NCBI GenBank assembly: GCA_030536575.1
Contig: JAUNPS010000012.1
Coordinates: forward strand, 48,600-112,599
Source: Eubacteriales bacterium
Lineage (GTDB): Bacteria; Bacillota; Clostridia; Lachnospirales; Lachnospiraceae
DNA length: 64,000 bases
Direction of reading: 5' to 3'
Shown here piece by piece: positions 8,886 through 17,687 of the stretch. A program made the translations under genes and the position numbers. Each line of letters begins with the position of its first letter. Within the stretch, counting starts at the first letter, position 1. The notes beneath the pieces were generated by a model, which worked only from the letters and a program-made list of their open reading frames with translations, did no database searches and was not told where the DNA came from.

Positions 8886-10598
8886 TCAAAATCTGAGATA
8901 CACGGTCAGTCCCTTTTCGGCCGAAGATTCCATCCAGATCTTTCCGTTTTCCCCATACAAAAGCTTCAGCCTTTTCCGGATGTTGGACAGCCCGATATTT
9001 TTTCCCTGGTTCTCCTCCCTGGAAAGCGTCTCGTTCATCTCCCGAAGTTTTTCCGCCTCGATGCAGACGCCTGTATTCTGGATTTCCACCGCAAACCGCT
9101 CTTCTTTTTGAATCCGCAGATAAATATGGCGCAGTTCCGCGCTGCTGCTTCCGTGCACAAAGCAATTCTCGATCACCGGCTGGAGAAGGAAACGCGGGAA
9201 CAGCTCCTCATACAGTTCTTCCGGGCATTCCAGATGGTATTCCATCTCATTGCCAAACCGAAGCTGCATCATTTCCACGTAATTCTGCAAAAATTCCAGT
9301 TCGTTTTCCAGTTTCCAGGTAAAACTCGGATCGCGGAGGATCGGAACAATCAGTTTGCTCAGCGTCACCAGGGCGTCTGCGACTTTCGTATTGTTCGTCA
9401 TCATTGCCATCCAGCGAATGGAATTTAAGGAGTTATATAAAAAATGCGGATTGATCTGGTACTGAAGCGCGCGCAGCTCTTCTTTTGCCTTTTCCTGCTC
9501 CGTTTCCTGCAAACGCTTCATATAACTCTTCAGCTTCTGCACCATAGCGTAAAATTCTTCATTTAAATGATACAGTTCCGGCAGCCCCGTCTTTACCGGC
9601 GGCGCGATCTCAAGCTGCTCCCGGCCGACCGCTTCCATCTGCTCCATCAGGTTCTGGATCGGCCGCGTATATCTTCGGCTCCAGATGAGCGCAACGGCCA
9701 GCACGCCGGCAGAGGCCAGCGCCGCCAGCAGGATTCCGAAATTGCGCAGCCCCCGCGCTTCCCGCAAATATTCTGCCTTCGGAATCTGATTCACCAGCGT
9801 CCAGTTTTTATAGGACAGTTCATAGGTAATATTCTGGTTCCGGTCATCCGGCTCGAACACGGTTCCCAGTACCGCATCGCCTGTGGCGGAAATCATCCGC
9901 CCGTTTTCGTCGAGCAGCGCCGACTCGCTTCCGCTGTAGATGGCCAGCGCGTAGCTCTCCCGTATGCTCTCTTCACCCAGCGTAACCAGCAGATAGCTGT
10001 CCTCCCCGGTCTCGGAATAATCTCCGATCGCTTTCACACCCAGCAAAACCGGGCGGTTGACCATCCGGTACAGGGAACAGCTTTCCGGAATCTCCACATC
10101 CAGATTGGAAATCCAGGTCACATAAGGGTAGGCTTCCTTCGCCGTTTCCAGAAGCTCCCACAGACTCTCCGTCAGCTCCACAGCCTCCGTCCCGCTTTTC
10201 CCTTCCGCAGTCGAGACGGCGGTACGCCCATCCCCGGAGAGGATGGCCGCGCCATAAATATCCGGGTTTGTGACGATCATATCATCAAAACTTTCGACGA
10301 TTTTCCGAAGCACGGCGGTCCGCTCGGCGGCGCTCCGGAAACGGTTGCTGGAGAACTCCCAGGACAGCGTATCGTTGGAAAAAAGGTTTAACTGCCGCTC
10401 CGCGTTTTCAAGCATCGTTTTCAGTTCTTTTTCCGCCTGCTGAAAGGTCAGGTTCACAATCCGTTCATTGCTGGCCGTCAGCTTGTTTACAAAATAAGTA
10501 TACGTGATGCCAAACAGAAGCCCGATGACCAGGAGCGTCCCTCCCAGGATCGACGCCACCAGCTTTGCCTTCCAATCGATCTTTTTCCCTGTCCTCAT
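8886..10598 (-). CDS. Sensor histidine kinase, YesM/LytS-type
   Basis: This 570-residue membrane kinase is the probable sensor for the importer's sugar. It has an N-terminal membrane segment at about 13-33, a large extracellular sensing region, and a second segment at about 275-295 next to a HAMP domain. The His_kinase domain has QINPHFLYNSLNSIRW, which carries the phosphorylated histidine, and a C-terminal HATPase lobe. The ATG at 10598 overlaps the regulator's stop (ATGA). A GTG at 10616 is also possible but has a poorer ribosome site. Such kinases pair with YesN-type regulators. Confidence 0.92.
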   Translation of the reverse strand: MRTGKKIDWKAKLVASILGGTLLVIGLLFGITYTYFVNKLTASNERIVNLTFQQAEKELKTMLENAERQLNLFSNDTLSWEFSSNRFRSAAERTAVLRKIVESFDDMIVTNPDIYGAAILSGDGRTAVSTAEGKSGTEAVELTESLWELLETAKEAYPYVTWISNLDVEIPESCSLYRMVNRPVLLGVKAIGDYSETGEDSYLLVTLGEESIRESYALAIYSGSESALLDENGRMISATGDAVLGTVFEPDDRNQNITYELSYKNWTLVNQIPKAEYLREARGLRNFGILLAALASAGVLAVALIWSRRYTRPIQNLMEQMEAVGREQLEIAPPVKTGLPELYHLNEEFYAMVQKLKSYMKRLQETEQEKAKEELRALQYQINPHFLYNSLNSIRWMAMMTNNTKVADALVTLSKLIVPILRDPSFTWKLENELEFLQNYVEMMQLRFGNEMEYHLECPEELYEELFPRFLLQPVIENCFVHGSSSAELRHIYLRIQKEERFAVEIQNTGVCIEAEKLREMNETLSREENQGKNIGLSNIRKRLKLLYGENGKIWMESSAEKGLTVYLRF

Positions 10599-11731
10599 CG
10601 GTTCTGCTGCCTCCACTTCACCGGCGAAACGCCCATCGCTTTTTTGAATACGCGGCTGAAATATTCCTGGTTGTTAAAGCCATGTTTTTCGGCAATCGCC
10701 GATACTTTATCATCCGTGTCCTTCAGATCCTTTAAGACCGCTTCCAGCCGGATTTCATTTAAATATTCTACGTAATTCTTATCCGTGTTCTTCTTAAAAA
10801 TATGGGAAAAATAGCTGGGGCTGATGCCCAGAACGCCGGAAATTTCCGTAAGGCTTAAGGTTTCCCTGTGGTGCTCCCGCATATAGGAAACAGCCTCCCT
10901 TGTCAGCTTGTCCCACCCCTGCTCTTCGGCCGTTTCTTCCTGCATCCGCCGGTTCAGCCTGTCGTACAATGCTTTGAGCGTTTCTCCTTTCTGGCGCGTC
11001 TCGGACGCGATCTGAAAACGGACGCCCAGGAATCCCTCCACAGAACGGTTCATCCGTTCTGCCTTCGTCTCACTGTCCGGGTCTGCCGCAGCCAGCAGCA
11101 GGCAGAAGCATTTTTCCCCGGTTTCGACCAGCGTCCCTTTCGGGAACTGCCGGTTCGCCAGCTCATAGACGAACTTCATCGCCAGCTCATTGATTTTTTC
11201 CTTATCCTCCGCCGTCAGCCAGAACAGCAGCATCTGCCGGATGGACGTTTCCCGCTCCCAGTGCGGTTCCGGCCCTTCCCCCAGGAAACAATCCGCCAGC
11301 CGCTGCTCCAGACTCCTGCTTTCTTTGGGCGCCTCCTCCCCTGTCCGTCCAATGCTTCGCAGATATTCCTGCGTTTCCCGCAGAACGCCGAAAATTTCCT
11401 CCATACTCATGCTGGCCTTCAGAATGTAGCCGATGATTTTCATGGGGATCATCTTGCGGAGCGTCTCGAAATCATCCAAACAGGAGATCACCACAATGGC
11501 GCACTCCGGATCTTCTTCGCGGATTTTCCGGATCAGCTCATAGCCGTCCATGCCTTCCATCCGGATATCCGTAATCACTACATCCGGACGGATTTTCTGG
11601 TACAGTTCATAGGCTGTGATCCCGTTGTCCGCCTGGGCGGTCAGTTCCATGCCAAAATCCCCCCAGGGAATGGAATTTTGCAGGCCCAGGCGCACCAGAA
11701 GTTCATCTTCGGCAAATAATACCTTGTACAT
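10595..11731 (-). CDS. Response regulator with AraC-type DNA-binding domain (YesN-type)
   Basis: This is a 378-residue transcription factor. Residues 1-120 are a receiver domain, with the acidic pair in FAEDE and the phosphoacceptor D55 in VVITDIRMEGMDG. The last 100 residues hold two helix-turn-helix motifs of the AraC/XylS family. The start at 11731 (MYKVLFAEDE) follows a GGGGGAAG ribosome site; the open frame upstream lacks one. It is transcribed with the YesM-type kinase and most likely activates the importer promoter at 8703-8731. Confidence 0.93.
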   Translation of the reverse strand: MYKVLFAEDELLVRLGLQNSIPWGDFGMELTAQADNGITAYELYQKIRPDVVITDIRMEGMDGYELIRKIREEDPECAIVVISCLDDFETLRKMIPMKIIGYILKASMSMEEIFGVLRETQEYLRSIGRTGEEAPKESRSLEQRLADCFLGEGPEPHWERETSIRQMLLFWLTAEDKEKINELAMKFVYELANRQFPKGTLVETGEKCFCLLLAAADPDSETKAERMNRSVEGFLGVRFQIASETRQKGETLKALYDRLNRRMQEETAEEQGWDKLTREAVSYMREHHRETLSLTEISGVLGISPSYFSHIFKKNTDKNYVEYLNEIRLEAVLKDLKDTDDKVSAIAEKHGFNNQEYFSRVFKKAMGVSPVKWRQQNR

Positions 11732-11771
11732 CTCTCTTCCCCCATTATCGTTTCCTAGCACCGTTTTCTTT

Positions 11772-11800
11772 ATCATACCATTATCTGAAGTTTTTTTGAA
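11772..11800 (-). promoter_or_regulatory. Promoter of the two-component genes
   Basis: TTCAAA at 11795-11800 and TATGAT at 11772-11777 with a 17-base spacer. The -35 element touches the U-tract of the aspS terminator, so the two transcription units abut. Confidence 0.45.
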
Positions 11801-11801
11801 G

Positions 11802-11832
11802 CAAAAAAAATGAGGCTGCCGCAGCAGCCCCA
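11802..11832 (-). terminator. Intrinsic terminator after aspS
   Basis: GGCTGC and GCAGCC form a tight 6-bp GC stem with a four-base loop, followed on the minus strand by TCATTTTTTTTG. It closes the apt-to-aspS operon. Confidence 0.85.
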
Positions 11833-11842
11833 CTTTTCAACT

Positions 11843-13633
11843 TTATTCCTCTTCTTTCTTTACTTCCAGTTCCAGCTCCTGAAGCTGCTTCTCATCCACC
11901 AGCCCCGGCGCCCCGGACATCAGGCACGACGCATCCTTCACCTTCGGGAACGCAATCACCTCCCGAATACTGTCCTCCTGCGCCATCAGCATAATCAGCC
12001 GATCCAGCCCATACGCCAACCCCGCATGAGGCGGCACGCCATATTTAAACGCATCCAGCAGGAACCCAAACCGCTCCTGCGCCTCCTCCTGCGTAAAGCC
12101 CAGCAGCTCAAACATCTTCTCCTGAATATCATTCTGATGAATCCGGACGCTTCCGCCCCCGATCTCATTGCCATTCAGCGTAATGTCATAAGCCTTCGCA
12201 CGCACCGCACCCGGGTCCGTATCGATCTTGTCCAGGTCTTCCTCCATCGGCATCGTAAACGGATGATGCATCGCCACAAACCGATTCTCCTCTTCCGACC
12301 ACTCTAACAGCGGGAATTCGGTAATCCACAGGAATTTGTATTCGTCTTTGTGAATCAGGCCCATATTCTTCGCCAGTTCCAGGCGAAGCGCGCCCAGAAC
12401 CGAATATACGATCTTATTTTTATCCGCGGCAAACAACAGAAGGTCGCCCGGCTTTCCGTCCAGAGCCTTCACAAGCGCATCCAGCTCTTCCGGCGTCATA
12501 AATTTCGCAAAGGAAGATTTATAGGTTCCATCCGGATTGATGACCAGATAAGCCAGCCCCTTCGCGCCGTAGCCCTTGGCAAAATCCACCAGCGCGTCGA
12601 TCTTCTTACGCGGCATGCCGCCCTGTCCCTCGGCGTTAATGCCGCGGACGCTTCCGCCGTTCGCCAGCGCGCCCGTAAACACGCCAAATCCGCAGTTTTT
12701 CACCAGTTCGGATACATCTTTCAATTCCATGCCAAAACGGGTGTCCGGCTTGTCGGAGCCGTAACGGTCCATGGCTTCCTGCCAGGTCATCCGCGGAATC
12801 GGCAGCGGAACTTCGATATTCATCACTTCTTTAAACACATAAGCCAGCAGCCGCTCGTTCACATCGATGACGTCATCAATGTCTACGAAGGACAGCTCCA
12901 TATCGATCTGGGTAAATTCCGGCTGGCGGTCTGCGCGCAGATCCTCGTCGCGGAAGCATTTCGCGAGCTGGAAATAACGGTCATAACCGGAGCACATCAG
13001 AAGCTGCTTGAAAATCTGCGGCGACTGGGGCAGGGCGTAAAAATGGCCCGGATGGATCCGGCTCGGCACCAGGTAGTCTCTGGCTCCTTCCGGGGTACTC
13101 TTGATCAATACCGGCGTCTCGATCTCCAGGAAGCCTTCCTGATCCAGGAACCGGCGGACGGCTGCGGCCACTTTGCTGCGCAGCAGCAGATTTTTCTGAA
13201 GCCGCGGACGGCGCAGATCCAGGTAACGGTATTTCAGACGCAGTTCATCCTTGGTCTGGATGTTGTCCTCCACCGGGAAGGGCGGGGTCTCCGCCTCGGA
13301 GAGGATCCGAAGGTCTGTGGCGCGCACTTCGATCTCTCCGGTTTTCAGGTTTTCGTTGATGGCGCCGCCGCGCTTTTCCACGCGCCCGGTCACGGCCAGC
13401 ACGAATTCGCTGCGGATTTTTCCGGCTTTTTCGAAGCCCGCGGTTCCGATATCATTTTCGTCAAATACGATCTGGATGAGCCCGGTGCGGTCACGCAGGT
13501 CCACAAAAATCAAGCTTCCCAGGTTTCTTCGCTTCTGCGCCCAGCCCATCAGGGTCACTTCCTGACCGATGTGGGCGTTCGTTACTTCGGTACATCTGTG
13601 GGACCGATGGAGTCCCTTCATTGCTTCTGCCAT
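11843..13633 (-). CDS. aspS: Aspartate-tRNA ligase
   Basis: This 596-residue class II tRNA synthetase charges tRNA-Asp. An N-terminal OB fold for anticodon binding (GQEVTLMGWAQKRRNLGS) is followed by the catalytic core with FRDEDLRADRQPEF (motif 2), the bacterial GAD insertion, and GLDRLIMLM (motif 3). Three in-frame ATGs lie close together. The one at 13633 has AGGAG eight bases ahead, whereas at 13642 the site would touch the ATG. It is the last gene of the operon, 31 bases after hisS. Whether it also charges tRNA-Asn cannot be decided here. Confidence 0.96.
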   Translation of the reverse strand: MAEAMKGLHRSHRCTEVTNAHIGQEVTLMGWAQKRRNLGSLIFVDLRDRTGLIQIVFDENDIGTAGFEKAGKIRSEFVLAVTGRVEKRGGAINENLKTGEIEVRATDLRILSEAETPPFPVEDNIQTKDELRLKYRYLDLRRPRLQKNLLLRSKVAAAVRRFLDQEGFLEIETPVLIKSTPEGARDYLVPSRIHPGHFYALPQSPQIFKQLLMCSGYDRYFQLAKCFRDEDLRADRQPEFTQIDMELSFVDIDDVIDVNERLLAYVFKEVMNIEVPLPIPRMTWQEAMDRYGSDKPDTRFGMELKDVSELVKNCGFGVFTGALANGGSVRGINAEGQGGMPRKKIDALVDFAKGYGAKGLAYLVINPDGTYKSSFAKFMTPEELDALVKALDGKPGDLLLFAADKNKIVYSVLGALRLELAKNMGLIHKDEYKFLWITEFPLLEWSEEENRFVAMHHPFTMPMEEDLDKIDTDPGAVRAKAYDITLNGNEIGGGSVRIHQNDIQEKMFELLGFTQEEAQERFGFLLDAFKYGVPPHAGLAYGLDRLIMLMAQEDSIREVIAFPKVKDASCLMSGAPGLVDEKQLQELELEVKKEEE

Positions 13634-13664
13634 TTTTTCCATCTCCTATTATGTGTCGTGAAAA

Positions 13665-14912
13665 TTACTTAAAAAATTCCCGGATCTCCGTGTAGCCTTC
13701 CGCCGCAAGCTGATCCTTCTGGAACTTCTTATTCTTTTTCATCATATTCATGCTGACCTGGCAGCCCTTTGCACGCAGAGCCTCCGCCTCTTTGAAAGCG
13801 TCCAGCATTTTCTCCCTGCTGATGCCTTTTTCCAGCAGAAACGCGGCTTTTTCGCCTGCCTTTGGCACCTGGTAATCCTTCTCCAGAAGGAGCATGACAA
13901 TCCGCTCGAATCCGATGGAGAATCCGCAGGCGCAGGTCTGGTTTCCGGTAAAGCGCCCGATCATCTCGTCGTAACGGCCGCCGCCGCCCACCGAACCGCC
14001 GAAGCCGTCGATGCTGATCTCGAAAATGGGGCCGGTGTAGTAGGACATGCCGCGCACCAGGGTCGGGTCGAATTCAATCTTAAAGTTCGCGGTCTTCACC
14101 GCTTCCACACTGGCGATGATGGTTTCCATATCTTCCGCCACTTTCGCGTCCAAAACGCCCGCCAGTTTTTCCTTCAGGAAAGCAACGCCCGCCAGATCCG
14201 GCGTCACTTCTTTATAAAGCTCCAGATAGGTGTCAATAGCCTCTTTTGCAAAGCCCTCTTTTTCCAGCTCTTCCGCCACGCCGTCCAGGCCAATCTTATC
14301 CATTTTGTCCAGAATAATAAAGACGGTATCATAGCTTTCTTCCGGGAAGCCGCTGTAGGCGGCCATGGCCTTTAAGATTTTCCGGTCGTTGATCCGGATG
14401 GTGAAATTCTCGAAATCCAGCTTTCCGACCAGGGTGGAGGTGGCCAGGATCAGCTCGATCTCCGCCAGGATGGTGGGTTCGCCCAAAATGTCGATATCAC
14501 ATTGCATAAACTGGCGGAAACGGCCTCTCTGGGGACGGTCGGCCCGCCATACATTTCCCATCTGAAGGGCTTTAAAAGGGCTGGAGAGATCGTTCGCATT
14601 GTTCGCGTAATAGCGGGACAGGGGCACGGTCAGGTCGTAGCGCAGGCCGCTGTCCACTAAGTCGGCTTCCTTTTCCGCCTCTTCCAGGCGCAGCTTTTCC
14701 CCTCTTTTCAGGATTTTAAAGATCAGTTTTTCATTTTCCCCGCCCTGCTTGCTGGACAGGTTCTCGATGTGCTCCACACATGGGGTCTCAATGCTGGAAA
14801 ATCCAAAGGACGCATACGTATCCTTAATCAGGCGCATCACATAGTCCCGGATCTCCATCTCCCTGGGGGAAATATCTTTCATGCCGGTCACCGGCTTTTT
14901 CTTTAAGCTCAT
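13665..14912 (-). CDS. hisS: Histidine-tRNA ligase
   Basis: This 415-residue class II synthetase charges tRNA-His. Visible signatures are YDLTVPLSRYYA, the motif 2 region RADRPQRGRFRQFMQCD, and the histidine-specific LVRGMSYYTGPIFEI and GGGGRYDEMIGRF segments. A C-terminal anticodon-binding domain follows. The ATG at 14912 overlaps the upstream stop (ATGA). The hisS-aspS pairing is common in Firmicutes. No T-box leader lies in front, so both synthetase genes appear to be driven by the distal apt promoter. Confidence 0.96.
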   Translation of the reverse strand: MSLKKKPVTGMKDISPREMEIRDYVMRLIKDTYASFGFSSIETPCVEHIENLSSKQGGENEKLIFKILKRGEKLRLEEAEKEADLVDSGLRYDLTVPLSRYYANNANDLSSPFKALQMGNVWRADRPQRGRFRQFMQCDIDILGEPTILAEIELILATSTLVGKLDFENFTIRINDRKILKAMAAYSGFPEESYDTVFIILDKMDKIGLDGVAEELEKEGFAKEAIDTYLELYKEVTPDLAGVAFLKEKLAGVLDAKVAEDMETIIASVEAVKTANFKIEFDPTLVRGMSYYTGPIFEISIDGFGGSVGGGGRYDEMIGRFTGNQTCACGFSIGFERIVMLLLEKDYQVPKAGEKAAFLLEKGISREKMLDAFKEAEALRAKGCQVSMNMMKKNKKFQKDQLAAEGYTEIREFFK

Positions 14913-15514
14913 AACAGATCCTCCTCCGATAGTTCAAATTCTTCCCGGCTCTTCGCCAGAATCTCCTCAAAGCCGTCCTCGTGAATCACTCTGAGGAAGG
15001 CCAGAAAAATCAGCATATCAAAATTTTTCGCTTCTTCGATCATCAGCTCCACCGCGGTGTCCACGTCAAAAGCCTTCCGGTAGGGACGGTCGGAAATCAG
15101 CGCCGCGAAGGTGTCGCAGACTCTTAAAATCCTGGCGCCAAAGGGGATTTCTTCCTGGTACAGGTTTCCCGGATAGCCGGTTCCGTCGTAGTTTTCATGG
15201 TGGTACAGTACGCTTTCCGCAATGAATTTATTATAGCCCGCTTCATTTAACAGGGCATATCCCACCGTGGAATGGGTTCGCACGTACTTCATTTCCTCAA
15301 TGGTCAGGGTATCGCCTTTTTCGCGGACATATTTTTCTACGCCGAGCTTTCCGATATCGTGCAGAAAGCCCGCTACCGCTAAATCATAGCACAGCTCGTC
15401 CGGAAGCGCCAGCTCTTTTGCAATCAAATTTGCAAGATTGCTGACACAGATCCCGTGGGCCAGCTCGTTCGACAAACTTAACTGAAAAATTTTTACTTTT
15501 TCCTTACTTCCCAT
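14909..15514 (-). CDS. HD-GYP domain phosphodiesterase-like protein
   Basis: This 201-residue soluble protein is essentially one HD-GYP domain: HDIGK with H52/D53, then YHHENYDGTGYPG at about 104-116 and RVCDTFAALISDRPYR. Complete HD-GYP proteins degrade cyclic di-GMP or related dinucleotides, and the residues needed appear present. There is no receiver or membrane domain, so how it is controlled is unclear. It overlaps hemZ by 11 bases and hisS by four, within the operon that also makes the (p)ppGpp enzyme Rel. Confidence 0.82.
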   Translation of the reverse strand: MGSKEKVKIFQLSLSNELAHGICVSNLANLIAKELALPDELCYDLAVAGFLHDIGKLGVEKYVREKGDTLTIEEMKYVRTHSTVGYALLNEAGYNKFIAESVLYHHENYDGTGYPGNLYQEEIPFGARILRVCDTFAALISDRPYRKAFDVDTAVELMIEEAKNFDMLIFLAFLRVIHEDGFEEILAKSREEFELSEEDLL

Positions 15515-17024
15515 ACTTCAAAAATCCCTGTCTCTTCCGTTCGATCATTTCGTCAATCCGCTCGATGTAGCTCTTAATGTCTTTGACATTCTCAATCCGG
15601 TCAATGCGGTCCGAAGCGGCCACCACTTTCGTGGAAGCTCCGGCCCCCAGGGCGAGGATGGACTGCTTTTCTTCCATGATCAGGATATTGTAGAGGCCTT
15701 CTTTGCCGGGGCGGGCATAGCCGACGTTTTCGAAATTCCCGGCCATGTTTTTCTGGCGGTAGAGGTAATAGGGGAACATCCCCAGGTTTCCGGCGTATGC
15801 GGCGGTCATATCCATGATCTCGCAGCTATTGACAAAGGTCAGTTCTTTGTACTGGTCTTTGAACATATTCAGCCTGGCAGCCCGTTTTACTGCCAGCGAA
15901 TGGACGGTGATGCTGTCCGGATTTAAGTCCGAGACCTGCCGCATGGTCTCTTCCACCTGGGATTTTTCCTCCCCCGGAAGGCCCACGATCAGGTCCATGT
16001 TGATGTTGTCAAATCCCATTTCCCGTGCAAGCAGAAAGGCTTCCTTCGTCTGCTCCACCGTGTGCCGCCGGCCGATGATCTCCAGGGTCTTCTGGTTCAT
16101 GGTCTGGGGGTTGATGGAGATGCGGGTCACCGGATGGCGCTTGAGTACCTCCAGCTTTTCTCTTGTGATGCTGTCCGGTCTGCCTGCTTCCACGGTAAAT
16201 TCCTGTACATTGCTCAGATCAAAATGCGTTTCCACCTCGGTCAGAAGGCGTTCCATCTGGGCCGGGTTTAAGGTGGTCGGTGTGCCGCCGCCAATGTAAA
16301 CGGTGGTCAGCGTCCGCCCGCGGTATTCTTCCGCCCCGTAGGCGATCTCCTTACAGAGCGCGTCCAGGTATAAGTCTACTTTATCCTCCCAAAGGGAAAG
16401 CGGGCTGGAACTAAATGAACAGTACAGGCAGATACTGGGACAGAATGGGATCCCAATGTACAGGCTGTACCCGTCCTGATAGGAAATTTTTTCCAACAAA
16501 GCCTTTTCCCGGACGGCAATGGATATCCCCAGGGCCGTCTTCTCCGGGCTGGTCAGGTATTTTTCCCGCATATACTGCGCAATCCAGGCCGGCTTTTTGC
16601 CCTGCTCTAAAAATGCCATGGGAATCTTTGTGGGACGGATTCCCGTCAGAGTTCCCCAGGGCAGCGTCTGTCCGGTGTATGCGCTTAACATCTGGTAAAG
16701 CCGGTATTTCAGGCGGTTTTTCGTCTCTTTGCGGTCGACGTAGTAGTCCACGTCCTCGGTGGCCATATCCAGCACCGTTCCATCCGGCCCGCAGAGGGTC
16801 AGCGCAATGTGGTCTTCCTGGTAATCCAGACGGATCTTCAGATCCCATGCTTCCTCGGCCGTTTCTTCCGAATCCTTCCTGCCCGTATGCGCGGTTTCGC
16901 AGGGGTCCGGGCACGTGGCTTCTTCGTCGTAAAAAATGGTAACATCCGTCCCCGGATAAAAGGCACGGATCAGCGAGTGGGCGTCGTATTCGAAATCCCG
17001 TTTATTTAACTGCAGCGCGATCAT
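15504..17024 (-). CDS. hemZ: HemZ-type radical SAM protein (coproporphyrinogen dehydrogenase family)
   Basis: This 506-residue protein belongs to the HemN/HemZ radical SAM family. The cluster motif CPSICLYC follows YIGIPF, and YIGGGTPTTL and NINMDLIVGLPGE are typical of the family. An N-terminal region of about 170 residues is characteristic of HemZ. The annotated reaction is oxygen-independent conversion of coproporphyrinogen III to protoporphyrinogen IX. No other haem gene is in the window, so the true substrate in this organism is uncertain. It lies 17 bases after the MBL gene in the same operon. Confidence 0.85.
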   Translation of the reverse strand: MIALQLNKRDFEYDAHSLIRAFYPGTDVTIFYDEEATCPDPCETAHTGRKDSEETAEEAWDLKIRLDYQEDHIALTLCGPDGTVLDMATEDVDYYVDRKETKNRLKYRLYQMLSAYTGQTLPWGTLTGIRPTKIPMAFLEQGKKPAWIAQYMREKYLTSPEKTALGISIAVREKALLEKISYQDGYSLYIGIPFCPSICLYCSFSSSPLSLWEDKVDLYLDALCKEIAYGAEEYRGRTLTTVYIGGGTPTTLNPAQMERLLTEVETHFDLSNVQEFTVEAGRPDSITREKLEVLKRHPVTRISINPQTMNQKTLEIIGRRHTVEQTKEAFLLAREMGFDNINMDLIVGLPGEEKSQVEETMRQVSDLNPDSITVHSLAVKRAARLNMFKDQYKELTFVNSCEIMDMTAAYAGNLGMFPYYLYRQKNMAGNFENVGYARPGKEGLYNILIMEEKQSILALGAGASTKVVAASDRIDRIENVKDIKSYIERIDEMIERKRQGFLKYGK

Positions 17025-17041
17025 CGTTTCTGCTCCTTCTC

Positions 17042-17671
17042 TTACGCATAGGGATTATAGCGCTTCTCATGCGCCACATCCGTCTCGCCCTCATGGCCCG
17101 GATAAATCTGTACGTCTTCCGGCAGGGTCGCCAGCAATCCCTTCACCGAGCGGGACAGGGCCGCCGCGCTTCCGGTGGGGAAATCCGTGCGCCCCACAGA
17201 CTCCTGGAAAATCGTATCCCCGGAAAACAGCACTTTTTCCTCCGGGAGATAGAAGCAGGCGCTTCCGACCGTGTGGCCCGGCGTGTGGATGACGCCGATG
17301 GAAAAGCCTGCAAGCTCCAGAACCTGACCGTTTTTCACCAGGACGTCCGCGGTCAGGCCAAACGGCTTCGCCCACTGGCCGGAAAGGTTTTTCATCGGAT
17401 CTTCCGCCACGGGAACTTCTTCTTCCAGCATATAAATTTTGATGCCGTATTTCCTGCGCAGGCTCTCGGCCGCACCGGTGTGGTCGAAATGGCCGTGGGT
17501 CAGAAGCACCGCCGCCGGAGAAAGCCCCTCTTTTTCTACCTGGGCGGAAATCCAGTTCGCGCCGTCGGCCGGATCAACGAAGACGGTTTCCTTTGTGTCC
17601 TCGTTGATCAGAAAATAACAGTTGGTGCGGATCATGCCAAGCACCATTTTTTCAATGCGAAATGTGCTCAT
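17042..17671 (-). CDS. MBL-fold metallo-hydrolase (glyoxalase II-like)
   Basis: This 209-residue soluble hydrolase carries the metallo-beta-lactamase signature THGHFDH at 58-64 plus HTPGHTVGS and FSGDTIF, and ends PGHEGETDVAHEKRYNPYA. These give the full di-metal site. The short form resembles single-domain glyoxalase II or persulfide-type hydrolases, but the substrate is unknown. The start at 17671 (MSTFRIEK) follows AAGGAG; an upstream in-frame ATG lies inside rel. It is 16 bases downstream of rel, an arrangement seen in many Clostridia. Confidence 0.85.
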   Translation of the reverse strand: MSTFRIEKMVLGMIRTNCYFLINEDTKETVFVDPADGANWISAQVEKEGLSPAAVLLTHGHFDHTGAAESLRRKYGIKIYMLEEEVPVAEDPMKNLSGQWAKPFGLTADVLVKNGQVLELAGFSIGVIHTPGHTVGSACFYLPEEKVLFSGDTIFQESVGRTDFPTGSAAALSRSVKGLLATLPEDVQIYPGHEGETDVAHEKRYNPYA

Positions 17672-17687
17672 ACGTTCTCCTTTTTTG

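Noticed and set aside
13634-14912. T-box leader in front of aspS or hisS
   Set aside because: Both genes are inside an operon with gaps of 31 bases or less or overlaps; there is no space for a T-box and none of its conserved sequence.
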